From Pictodentalium vernedei (Eukaryota; Mollusca; Scaphopoda; Dentaliida; Dentaliidae), in the NCBI GenBank assembly GCA_031216915.1, contig CM062295.1, positions 177,086,927 to 177,150,926 of the forward strand: a stretch of DNA of 64,000 nt, written 5' to 3'. The position numbers and the translations under genes were made by a program. Below the pieces are notes generated by a model, which saw only the letters and a program-made list of their open reading frames with translations, was not told where the DNA came from and ran no database searches. Positions 52,926-63,025 of this stretch are shown here, one piece after another. Each line of letters starts with the position of its first letter. Position 1 is the stretch's first letter.

Positions 52926-55780
52926 TTCAATTATTATTATTCCGGTAGTGTAGCTCAAAAAATTGGATTTTGTTCACACTTAGGCTCTCTCGGGATACCT
53001 TGGGCTCGTAGGTTCCCTTTGGGAACTTCGGCTTTTCTTCAAATTTTTTTCAAATTCTCGGTCATTGGTCGATGCACTCCTGCGGAATTTTGTCCTACTT
53101 GTGTACAGTGGGACTACAATGTTGGAGACTGGTGTCGCAGTAAGTCGTTGGCGGCGAGGTTCCTTTGTGGGGTCTCGTCCGTGATCTAATATTTTTCAGT
53201 TTCTTTTTTCAGAGGAACATGAACATGGTGAGGATACTGTGACATCCATCCACGTGTGTTACCGTCGTCACGCTCGGTTGAGCTAAAAAGGAAATAAAGC
53301 TAGCTGCAGGGTGCTCATATATAAGCAAAGGATCCTTGCAAGCAGCTAGCTCGACCGATGAAGCGGTTTCTCCATCCGGGGAGCCGTAACCCCGGGTAAG
53401 TCCGTTGCGGTCGAGGGAAGTGTGTAGATGTGGGTAGAGCGAGCACCTTAAAATAAAGGCTCGCCCAGCGACGACGGAAATAGGGAGGAATAGGGAGGAA
53501 GTCGGCAAGTTTCTTTTAGGGAGGCTCGGCGAGGTCTAATAAGACCGCGAGCGGGAGAGACCCTCTCTAATCCAATAACATTTGGAGCCAAATGTTGTTT
53601 TGAGAAACTTGCACGAGCCGCAGCATACGTCCACCGTTGCTCGGGACTCTCCGTCTAGTCTGCAGCCGAGGTCGGCTTCAGTCAGGACTTCCTCCGCTAC
53701 GTTACACAAGCCGGAACCAAGTTTTCTTTTCGGGAGGCTCGGATAGGTCTGATGAGACCGCGAGCGGGAGAGGTCCCTCTCTAACCCAACAACATTTGGG
53801 GCCAAATGTTTTGAGAAACTTGTACGAACGGAACATACGTCTAACCACCGCTCGAGACGCTCCGTCAAGTCTACAGCCGGGGTCGGCTTCAGTCACGGCT
53901 TCCTCCACTACGTTATTAAGCACACACGACCGCAGTCTAGCTACTCGACTTCAGATATCCAGCCACTTGCGAGAAGACAGAGCCATTCTTCGCCCATGAA
54001 GTCGGACCATTCAGTAGCTAGCGCTCCGAGGCATCGATCAATGGGACGTTCGGAGAAGATTTTCCTCCGGATTTTCGTCCCAGGAGCAGCAAGCGGCGCA
54101 TGAGACGGAAGACCGCTGCTCCACAAGCTTCGGTAACGGACTGGCTGTCGCAGATCGCGCAGCAAATCGCAGCATCCCAGCATATGCAAGAGCAGTTTCA
54201 CACAGACTCCGGAGGTGAGCTGTCGGGCGGTGCTGGGTCGGTCCAGTCATCTGCAGATGCAGATGCCAGGGACCAGACGTCATAGCTGATTCAGACGGAT
54301 GGTGAAAGGGACTAGGAAGAGGATTACCCTTCCCCTTCGGAACAGTTTATGAAGTTATGGACTTCATTCAACAGTAATGTCTTGAATCTGTTCAAACTGA
54401 TCAGCATCAACATGCTCCGACTACTATAGATGATTAGCTACCCGACTTCGTATAGCCACAGTTGTCCGAAGACAGAGCATTCTTCACCTGTAAAGTCCGA
54501 CCATCCAGTAGCTAGCGACCCGAGGCATTGATCACGGTACGTTCGGAGAAGACATGAGCAGGCCGGGGATGAAGATCTATCCCTACCTCCATCATTTGAT
54601 ATATGCTCGGAAGTACTTCCTCCGGATATTCGTCCCAGAGGCAGGGACAGGGGCAGCGGCGAAGAACAGAAGACCGATGCTCCTCAAGTACAGGGACGTT
54701 CGGAGAAGATGTGAACGGACCGGGGATGAAGAAATGTCCCTACTTGCATCATTATATTTATGCTCCGAAGTGCTACCTCCGGATATTCGTCCCAGTGGCA
54801 GCGGCGAAGATACAGAAGACCGCTGCTCCTCAAGCCTCGGTAACGCAAATGCTGTCGCTGATCGCGCAGCTAATCTCAACATCCCAGCAAGTGCAAGAGC
54901 AGCCTCCCGCAGACTCCAGAGGTGAGCTGTAGGACGGTGCTGGGTCGGTCCAGTCATCTGTACACGCTGACACAATGGACCGGACGCCATAGCTGATTCA
55001 GTCGAATGATGAAAGGGACGAGGAAGAAAATTACCCTTCCCTTTCGGAACCGCATAGGGTAGCGATGGACTGCATTACTATCCTGCGTCTGTTATACCTG
55101 ATCAGCATGCTCTGTCTATTAGAGAGAAACCGCTGTCGTCTCTGGAAGCAGACTAGGTGCGGAGGAAAGAGGACGTTCTTTCCGTTCCGACACTATCTAG
55201 ACAGGTGACGCAGGCCTTCGGCCGCGTTGACGACGCCATATTCTACCACTCTAATGCTAGGAGGAAGGCGGTTTTTTATCGACATCCTCAATAAATATAC
55301 CGTTCCTTGGACAACGTTCATTTATAACGGTTGGAGAAGATGTTCAGAGAGCTTATCTGCGTTTAAATGAGCAGGCCGGGGATGAAAAAATGTTCCTACC
55401 TGCATCATTTAATATACACTTTGAATTGATGGAATGTGTTATCTCATCAAATAAGCGAAGCTGGACGTGGTGTCCTACGCAGATCACCTTACCAGAGCTA
55501 TGACGCAACGTTTTCAATGGGAAGGAATATGAGGACGCTGTTCCTCGCTAAGAGTTCTTTCCAGGGCAGTCATGTATGCCACGTTCAACTCCGCACTGAC
55601 AGTGGAATATTTGGAGTTGGTAAGACGTGATGCTGCCCTTGCGTCGTCATCACTTTTAGATGACAAGGTGAAAAGCTCTCTCCGAGTCGCTCCGGTCACC
55701 GGGAATACACTATTTGACGACAAGCTTGCGCTGCTATATAAGCAGGCTACAAGAAGGCTTCCAGAGCACTGCTATTGAAG
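52926..55780 (+). pseudogene. DIRS element 2: gag-like region, decayed and internally duplicated
   Basis: No long frame survives. Frames with gag-like flavour include CTPAEFCPTCVQWDYN (about 53,070-53,120), EEDYPSPSEQFMKLW (about 54,315-54,360) and the end piece LVRRDAALASSSLLDDKVKS (55,615-55,675) followed by LRVAPVTGNTLFDDKLALLY. The last resembles the C-terminal region of DIRS gag proteins. Blocks are duplicated: 53,521-53,720 with 53,731-53,930; 53,938-54,070 with 54,430-54,560; 54,553-54,685 with 54,717-54,830 and 55,371-55,430. Copies diverge, so the duplications are old. Confidence 0.6.
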
Positions 55781-56560
55781 TAGGTGTCTCATCAACACAC
55801 TTCATCAGACTGGGGTAAGCGAGGCTGTTCCGCTTCTAAGAAAGCATGAAGAGAATGTCTCGCGATGGAGATAACCCTCTTATATTTACCCCGGAGGTCG
55901 TCATTATAGCGATTCCGAAACGGGGAGACGTCTGATCAAGGCTACGGATCAGCCCCCCCCCCCCCCCCAGGCCGTCGATTAACGGAAGGTATCCATGAGA
56001 GACTGGAAGTTAATCACGGAAGTTCCTGTCAAAGAGAGTCTCTACAAGTACAGGTAAAACTCTCTTATTGGAGGGAGGGAACCATTGAGATCGACGAGAC
56101 GAGCTGCTTCGGGGGAGAACGTAGTTTCTCCTTCCATAAGCTTCGTAAGTCGTACAGGTGATGGATATGACCTGTATTGTTTATCAGTGGACGGAAGGTT
56201 ATCAACTTCACAAGAACTGGACGTTAATAACGGAAGTTCCTTCAAAGAGAGTCGCTCCTAATGAGGTTAAGGCTTTCTTATTAAAGGAACAATAGAGGTC
56301 TTCGAGAAAAGATTTCGGTAAATCCACTTGGCGGTAAGTTATCAGCCTCACAATAAAGTGGATAATATTGCGGAAGTTCAGTGGATGAGAATAGTCTCGG
56401 CAGGCCGGCGGCTATCAGCCCGAGCAAGCTCCACTTACAAGAAATACTTGTGGCACAATCTTCCACGAAAGGCTTTCCTTCTGGAGGTCCAAGCTCCTAT
56501 TGAAGAAAAGCATAAGATGTCGTCGAAATTATTCTCCAGTTTTTTATAATCACCTGTTTC
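55781..56560 (+). pseudogene. DIRS element 2: possible pol N-terminal remnant
   Basis: The pieces DWKLITEVPVKESL and FLIKGTIEVFEKRFR are reminiscent of the W..IT...VL and LL.KGVIEVV stretches before the RT fingers in element 1. Stops in all frames. A ~210-bp unit is repeated (about 55,985 and 56,195: GACTGGAAGTTAATCACGGA and GAACTGGACGTTAATAACGG). No catalytic motif was found. Confidence 0.4.
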
Positions 56561-58020
56561 TCATCCTGTATCGGGGAGGATAGTATATAGATAGGCTGAG
56601 ATATTCCTTGGCAGCAAGGCATTTACGTCATTGTGGATGCCATGGTAGCCTTATGTACGGTTCCAGCGGTCTTTTTGGAATTATAGCTGTTGGGAAAATG
56701 GCTCGTCATTCCCTAATTGCGTGTCGATGAATACTTCACTAATTACACCGAGATATCGGTCTTCACAGAGAAGAAGACTTCTAGCTACGTTAGTTTGGCC
56801 CTGACCGCTGTCTTTTGGGAATAAAGCCGAAAAGAAGTACCGTGCTTTGTTTTTTTCCCAGGTGTCATAGACTTAAGTCTTATTGTTAACACCATTGTAG
56901 TCTAACTAGAATTATGAGCGAGATTTTTTCAGTATTATGCAGTGACATAGTGACATAACTGACTTAAAAATCTCTTGAGACTGCGGTCTATAATATTGGG
57001 AATTTAGGGCTGTTTATTTAACGGTTTTTCATTCCCTACCTTGTGCGATGATAGTTGTAAGTCTCCAGTCAGTGAGTCTTCAGGGTCGCCGCTTACACCA
57101 ATATATCTGTCTTATCAGCGTTATTGTCTTCACGTACAGGGAGACCTTTAGCTGCTTAGCTAGGCTGAGTTTGTTGTCCAAAAGGACATCATACCGTTTG
57201 TTAGAGGAGGTTATTCTCTCTCAACCGGTATGGTTTGGTGTGAGTTATTATGAAAATGCGGTGTATTTGTTATAACTAACACAAGAACGATTCAAGTAAT
57301 GCGGGTGAGGGAGGTTCGATATGAAATTTTCATCGAATTCCCCCCCACCCCTCCCCACCGCCAATGTGTTAAGAGGCGATTGCAGGACAGGACGTAGTTT
57401 CCTTTCCGCAAGCCTCGTATGCATTTAAGTATTTACATGCCTTTCATGGCTTATCGATTGGCGACTGGGTCGTGTTCTATGGCGACTTCATCGGCACATC
57501 CACTTTTTAGTTGATTTGTTTTCCTGTGGTTGTTCGTTATAAGTCATATACGAGCATATGATTCATTATCAATAAATTGCTAGCCTTTGTGTACCGGTTT
57601 GTCTGACAAGTCAGTTAACTGGTATTCTAATTATTACATGCGAGATTCAAGACTCGCGTACATAATACGTGTTTGTTAGTATGTTATGGACCTCAGAAAA
57701 AATAATGTATTTTGGGGCGGTCCGTGACGAGTCTGTTAATCATAGCTCGATCCATTTCTAAATCCAGGTTATATAGTTTCACATTTTACAGGGAAATCGA
57801 ATGGAGATTTCTATGTATTCCGGTACATGTATATTTGTACGTCTGGGAGTATTATTATTGGAGTTAATTGTACACCTGAACGGGGTCGCCTGTGGGTTGC
57901 CTTGGAAGCGTGTTTACTCTCTAGAGACCGTTCGCTGATATTCTTTTGAAGAAGTGTATTTTGTATATATTTATCACCGGTTTTTGACCTATCTACGTAT
58001 GCCAACTCCGGTATTCGTTA
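56561..58020. other. DIRS element 2: non-coding interior
   Basis: Two diverged blocks (about 56,690-56,830 and 57,005-57,200: TTCATTCCCTA, ATATCGGTCTTCACAGAG/ATATCTGTCTTATCAGCG) suggest another duplication. No recombinase or RNase H motif was seen, so the element may be non-autonomous or its pol region deleted. Confidence 0.5.
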
Positions 58021-58435
58021 TATTTATTTATTGATTTATTGGTGTTTAAGGTCACATACTTATGCACAATGGCTAATCGTGACCATGACAGTTTTAAGGG
58101 TGGAGGAAGCCGGAGAGAACCACCGAGCAACGACTACAAGCTGTCAGCTCCCCAACATCGTAACTCTGAACTCTGCACCGTGGTACAGGCAGGGTTAGAT
58201 TGGTTGAAGACATGCGCACCATCGACGTGCAGTACGCCTTAGAACACAGCGTCATCGTGCCCCATGTAGTCAATCGGGGTTAAGTGCCTTGCCTAAGGAC
58301 ACAACACGGCAGCGCGAATCAGTCGCTGAAATGGTCACCCATCCAACTACTAACCGCGCTCGACGTTACTTAACTTCAGTGATCTGACGAGAATCGGTTA
58401 CCGCGACGCCACCGCCCCCCCCCCCCCCCCCGGCA
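58021..58435 (-). mobile_element. 5S rRNA-headed SINE, copy 3 (reverse, in DIRS element 2)
   Basis: Minus-strand head (58,325-58,412): CGGTAACCGATTCTCGTCAG, ATCACTGAAGTTAAGTAACG and TTGGATGGGTGACC. The body is as in the other SINEs. TTTATTTATTGATTTATTGG is the distal tail. Insertion inside DIRS element 2 dates it after that element. Confidence 0.88.
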
Positions 58436-59051
58436 TTCGTTAAGAAGCGTGCAATTAATTACCGGGATTGCCGCTATAGCCTCAGCTTCTGAAGTGGCGT
58501 GAAGCACCTATTTTATTAATAATAATTAATATCTGGGTGCCTGTTCGACGAATATATATTGTTAATTCGTACCGCTTTTACTGATTCCAGAGCGCTCCCC
58601 TCTTTGTTTTTGAAGAAGATTCCTTCAAAAAAGGGGGGGGGGGGGGTGGATTTCTTAAAATCTCCTCCGGCTTGATAGCGTGTAACTATGAGTGAAGCTG
58701 TTTTGTCTGTAGATTATATCGAATCCTGGATACAGCTTGTTTTATTATTGTGGTTTGTGGGGGTTAACCACTCACTCTCGAATACGCCATCCTAATTTAT
58801 GGGGCTTAGTTCGAACTAGCCTTTAAAATTGGGAACTCGTTACACCCAATTAGCATAGTCATTCATGCTAAGAATAAGGAATTACTGGAATTTGACTCCT
58901 TATTTATGATATGTCGTCTCTTTTTTTGTATAGAGAGACATACATGTAATTCCTTTTAAAATTAATTTTCCTTTCACCTTGGATTGCAGGCTTAGGAACT
59001 ATGTTGGTCTGCTAAGTCTGAAGTCTCAGGCCCTCCGCCTTTTTACGACTC
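58436..59051. other. DIRS element 2: 3' non-coding stretch
   Basis: A C run (58,415-58,431) and a G run (58,635-58,648) are the only notable tracts. No frame with family similarity. Confidence 0.5.
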
Positions 59052-59143
59052 AGCTAGTCTGGGCCATTGGTTTATAGTATAAAAATATGAAAAAAATTTA
59101 AAGTAATTTGTACATTTTTTTATACTTACCAATGGCCCAGACG
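59052..59143. repeat. DIRS element 2: internal complementary region
   Basis: GTCTGGGCCATTGGTTTATAGTATAAAAAT is complementary to the left end (52,081-52,112), and AATTTAAAGTAATTTG...TATACTTACCAATGGCCCAGAC to the right end (59,396-59,441). The two are joined head to head, as the circle-junction model of DIRS predicts. Confidence 0.9.
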
Positions 59144-59214
59144 GGGATGGCCCTCCCATGAGTGGGCACTCATACCTCCCCGCTGAGTTATTATGTAATA
59201 AGCTCATCCGCAAC

Positions 59215-59441
59215 GAATGATGTTGGCGCCAGTTTCGGTCACTTCCTGATGGCTGCGCATGCGCGGAGGGTAAAAGTATGGAGAACCAGATAGGACTTTA
59301 ATTTTCGGTTTTGCAAGCAAATTTTTGGGATTAGGGGGTTCAAAATTGGTGTTTGGCCCTTAATAACAGTTAGTTTGCACCAGCTAGTCTGGGCCATTGG
59401 TAAGTATAAAAAATATACAAATTACTTTAAATTTTTCATTT
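59215..59441. repeat. DIRS element 2: right terminal inverted repeat
   Basis: Complement of the left repeat, plus an extension (AAATATACAAATTACTTTAA to 59,441) matched only by the internal complementary region. Confidence 0.9.
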
Positions 59442-59609
59442 TCGGGGTTGTCCAGGCCCTGGTCGGTCCTTAACATCGTTGGTTTGTTGATGTTTTCAGA
59501 CAAGTCAACTGATGACAGAATGACAAGGGCCAATTTGCCTTCTAATAGCTGTTGCATGCATGCAAACGATTTGCCGTCTTAGTGCCTCTGACAGTCTCCT
59601 CCTTGCCAT
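59442..59609 (-). pseudogene. Tc1 transposase, N-terminal part
   Basis: From ATG (59,607-59,609, minus strand) the frame gives MARRRLSEALRRQIVCMHA, then GPCHSVIS, a TGA, another TGA, KHQQT and DRPGPGQPRK at the DIRS border. This is the helix-turn-helix start of Tc1 transposases. Both TGA codons replace likely Arg CGA codons, consistent with CpG decay. Reading through the removed insert, PGQPRK connects to TFLREDRSL, the usual linker, in the same frame. Confidence 0.88.
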
Positions 59610-59914
59610 GTCAACATTTACTGATAAAGAAGTGAAAAATTTTCTTGTGTTGTACCCAGATATTGCATGTGGATGATAGTGTTTTTGTCATTCGTGGGTA
59701 GCATACCTTATGTGGATGAGTGGATGTGTTTGGGGTACACTATCAAACAGAAACATCATGTTTCACTAGACGAAATGTACTGCAAGACATAACAATCATT
59801 AAAACATAATAATCAGTAACAGCAACTTCACTGTCATGAAACATTTAAGGGGGTGCTTAATTAAGTTCCAGGTGTATATTATTGTTTTTGTATTAGCCCA
59901 TATTAATAATCTAC

Positions 59915-61165
59915 TTTCGTACGAGGAACAATCTTTTTTGACCACACAAATAATGATGATTTAATGTTTTTTGCTCTGTGATAATCATTTGAATAGTAAA
60001 ACCACATTTACTCATTTGGTTTACTGCCAACGGGCAGATTCCCACTTTCCGTCCGATTAAAGTAACTGAATCCAGCTCGGTTCTCAAAGCTGCAGCCCTG
60101 TAAATTCGAATCACTGGAGAGGTTAGGAAAATAAAATTTTGACCATATACGTTTTAATATTCAGGGTATTTGGTTGGTTTATAATTCTTTGGATTACTCA
60201 CTGTTATCGACTGACAGAATTTTTGTTCCATTTGTACAGTTGAATGTTTTTGTTAAAATTTGTTGAGACTTAACCACTGATCTCAGTACAACTGAATTGC
60301 TGGATCGGTCATTCGTCATAAATAGAAAATTGCCTCTACCGACGGCGTATTAGACCTTAGGGGGAGAGGCTATATATATGGCATAATGCGCTACCAAAAT
60401 AATGTTGAAGGTTTTTAGTTTCCCGACACCTCACTGCAATGCAAATTAAATACTTCCAACATATTTTAGTTGTTATTGGCACAAACACGTGCAGAGTTTG
60501 GAAAGTTGATACAGTGTTATTGGTTTTCGTCCAAGGTAAACACTATGACATTTGGTGAAGTGAAAACTGTTATGCTGTGACTAAAGTCACAGCGTAACCA
60601 GGCCTGAAAATAAGCAGTCTGACATTTGCAGAATGAGGTCCCCAGAGGGTGAATTTGATGATGCTATCCCATATAGTGGGTCAATTTATCCTCTGGGTAC
60701 CTCTTTCTGTTTAGTTGTGAGACTCTGATTCAGGTTGAGGTTCACAGAGGGTAAATTTAGTGATGCTACCCTGCTGTGCAGGGTAGCATCACAGAATGTA
60801 TCATCTGCGGACCTCATTTTGCAGATGACAGACTGCTTATTTTCTGGCTTGAGCGTAACTGCTTTCACGTTATCAAATGTCATGGGAAGTGGGAGTAGTT
60901 ACCGCGTTGATTGACACCAATCCTGGGGGAACAATTTGAGTGGCGGCGTTTTGAGATAATGCCCCAGCAGCGTAGTAGCATAGAGATTTGTGTACTTAAC
61001 TTTCGTACGAGGAACAATCTTCTTTGACCACACAAACTGCATTGTTTATGTGATGTTAACTAAAGATTATATTTTGATATGCTATTCGTGAAATAATGAT
61101 GATTTAATGTTTTTTGCTCTGTGATAATAATTTGAATTTACTCGTTTGGTTTACTGCCATTATGC
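59915..61165 (+). repeat. Direct repeat pair (59,915-60,040 and 61,000-61,165) around a fold-back
   Basis: CTTTCGTACGAGGAACAATC, TTTGACCACACAAA and ATGATGATTTAATGTTTTTT recur. The second copy has about 60 extra bases after CACACAAA. The first lies just outside the right end of the Tc1 element. Confidence 0.8.
60544..60883. mobile_element. Fold-back MITE, ~340 bp, ~110-bp imperfect arms
   Basis: TATGACATTTGGTGAAGTG... pairs with CACGTTATCAAATGTCATG, and CTGAAAATAAGCAGTCTG with CAGACTGCTTATTTTCTGG. Inside, AGAGGGTGAATTTGATGATGC repeats as AGAGGGTAAATTTAGTGATGC, followed by a hairpin CTACCCTGCTGTGCAGGGTAG. The left arm carries an extra small hairpin GCTGTGACTAAAGTCACAGC. Confidence 0.78.
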
Positions 61166-61419
61166 ATTAATGTTTGCGTAAGATAAGGTTGGCTGGCCAT
61201 GATTAGGCCACAAAGTGAACTTTAATCTTTTTGCCCTCCCTACTAGTACAAAATAGTCTCGACCATTTCAGTGTGGACACTTTTGTGTATAAGGCGATAT
61301 TATTCAGAGTGTAAGGAGTGAAAGAGTTAATTAAGAACAATTTAATGGATTCTCGTCATAAATCACAGTGACAGCACTTATTTCATAGAAAGTCATACTC
61401 ATAAACTACTGGTGATTGG

Positions 61420-61710
61420 GCTCATTGGCTAAAGCATTCAACTTTAAACCGAAAGGTCGACGGTTCGATCCTTACAACACACTTAATCCTGACTGCCCAC
61501 ATAGGGCACTGTTGCACTGAGTACTAAGGTGTATTGTGCATGGACGATGCACGAGCCTTCAACCGCTGTTAACTCTGCTTCTGTGGTTCAATAATTTGGA
61601 GAATCTGAGTTGCTTTCCGCTGTTCGCTGATTCCCTTTGGCTACTCAGTTGTCCGAATATGACCATGGTCATTGAAAGTGTCGTGAAACCACCAATAAAC
61701 AAGCAAGAAA
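61420..61710 (+). mobile_element. tRNA-headed SINE, forward, diverged
   Basis: Head GGCTCATTGGCTAAAGCATT with CGACGGTTCGATCCTTACAA. Body with GATGCACGAGCCTTCAACCG. It ends GTGAAACCACCAATAAACAAG. It belongs to the same head type as 29,538-29,900. Confidence 0.75.
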
Positions 61711-62890
61711 TACATTATTGGTGACTAAACTGAGGTGACTATAACAGGATAAACTTGAGTGCACTGTTGAATTCTGACAATTCATTGTTGTTGTATTTGT
61801 AGTCTAAGGCAGGAACTGAAATTATCAGTAGTGTTTCAGAGTCTCACGAAACAAATCGTTACAAAGTACAGCCGTCGTGGACTGATCAGTTTCCACGTGT
61901 GGTCAATATTTCCACGGTCGTAATAACATTAGATTCCAAACACTAATTATATGAATAACCAGCAAAAAATTAATTAATGAAGTACCGGGTCAGGCCTTTA
62001 AATTCTTCCCAACTCACGACGGTAAACGCTGTGCACAAATAAGATAATTGCGCCCAAATTATGGAGAGTTTGAAACTTTTTCCAAAGTTTTGCAGTGTTT
62101 AGGCAACGTATAGTTTGGCCAGGTTTCCCTGATGCTTGTAATATAGCTTAGAGCTTACCTTCGAATCAAACAATGCAACACATCAATAACTTGAAAAAAC
62201 ACAGTTTCCCACAGAAGAAAGCAATCACCATCGACAGTGTCGTATACAACACTGTCGACGACGATTGCTTGAATGTGGCGAATTCTATATGATCGTGTAC
62301 TAAAAGCATGAGATCAATTGTATTCATGTTTGTGTCATTTCTCAGTAAACGCCATGCGTAATTTAGCTTACATTCAAATAGGCCTTTGGCTCGATACTTT
62401 GAAACTAAGAAGCCTTCTCGAGTTATTCGAGTAAACATACGTCAAAGGGTGGTGGGAATCAGTGATAATGGTGAAGTCCAATAACAAGGGGTTGTAAACT
62501 ATCATTTTAAGACGGGGACAAAAACCTAAAACAGATGCCAAGAAGAAGGAAATACCGGTGATTTTCGCCAATCATGCAGGCCGCATCCATATTTTCTGTT
62601 GTGCCCAAATTAGACTAATCTAAAAATCTGCACCGGGTATAACTGATGAAGATTTTTATTAACTGGTAAATGCATGCTTGGACATCACTGCCCACGCGTT
62701 GATTACGACCAGTCCACGGTGATTGCACTGTACACAAATAAGATTTCTGTACGTTTTGAAATTCGGGATTCATATCTTAAAATACTGTCCACAAACTATT
62801 GGATTTGAAAACAATTGTGAAGTTCACTCTGTCAATATTAAATTAAGTGAACTGACTAAGTGAGAATATCTTTTGTCCAATATGAATGTC
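61711..62890. other. Non-coding stretch with one hairpin
   Basis: Hairpin at 62,216-62,272 (AAGCAATCACCATCGACAGTG and complement). Two stretches (62,030-62,050 and 62,730-62,750) share TGTACACAAATAAGAT. No exon of OvoA recognised. Confidence 0.5.
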
Positions 62891-63025
62891 CCTTGGGAGA
62901 TAAACGTCTCTTGTTGAGTTAGACATTCGGGAATTTGACTCTTGAAAACAATTTGTTTGTTAACAAATCGTTTCCCATGTTCAAATTCCCGAATGTCGAA
63001 CGAAACAAGGGTCGTTTATCTCCAT
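62891..63025. repeat. Fold-back repeat, ~55-bp arms, with partial copy at 63,888-63,935
   Basis: GGAGATAAACGTCTCTTGTT pairs with CAAGGGTCGTTTATCTCC, and GACATTCGGGAATTTGA with TCAAATTCCCGAATGTC. A half copy (ATGAATGTCACTTAGGAGAT, AAATGTCTCTTGTTG) begins at 63,888. Confidence 0.8.

Larger units (their letters stand above)
52081..59441 (+). mobile_element. DIRS-like retroelement 2, inserted in Tc1
   Basis: Left terminal repeat at 52,081-52,295 (TTTTTATACTATACACC...), right repeat at about 59,215-59,441 inverted to it, and an internal complementary region at 59,052-59,143. No target duplication is visible at the borders (GAAAGGT | ATTTTTATAC and TTTTTCAT | TTTCGGGG). The interior holds gag-like and pol-like debris but no recognisable RNase H or recombinase. 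About 6.9 kb without the SINE at 58,021-58,435. Confidence 0.85.
50887..59876 (-). mobile_element. Tc1-like transposon split by a DIRS-like insertion
   Basis: Terminal inverted repeats: TACACCTCGAACCTAATTAA at 50,887 and TTAATTAAGTTCCAGGTGTA at the right end, with TA flanks. Subtracting the inserted DIRS element (52,081-59,441) leaves about 1.63 kb, normal for Tc1. A T(40) run lies at 50,917-50,956, inside the left end. Confidence 0.85.
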
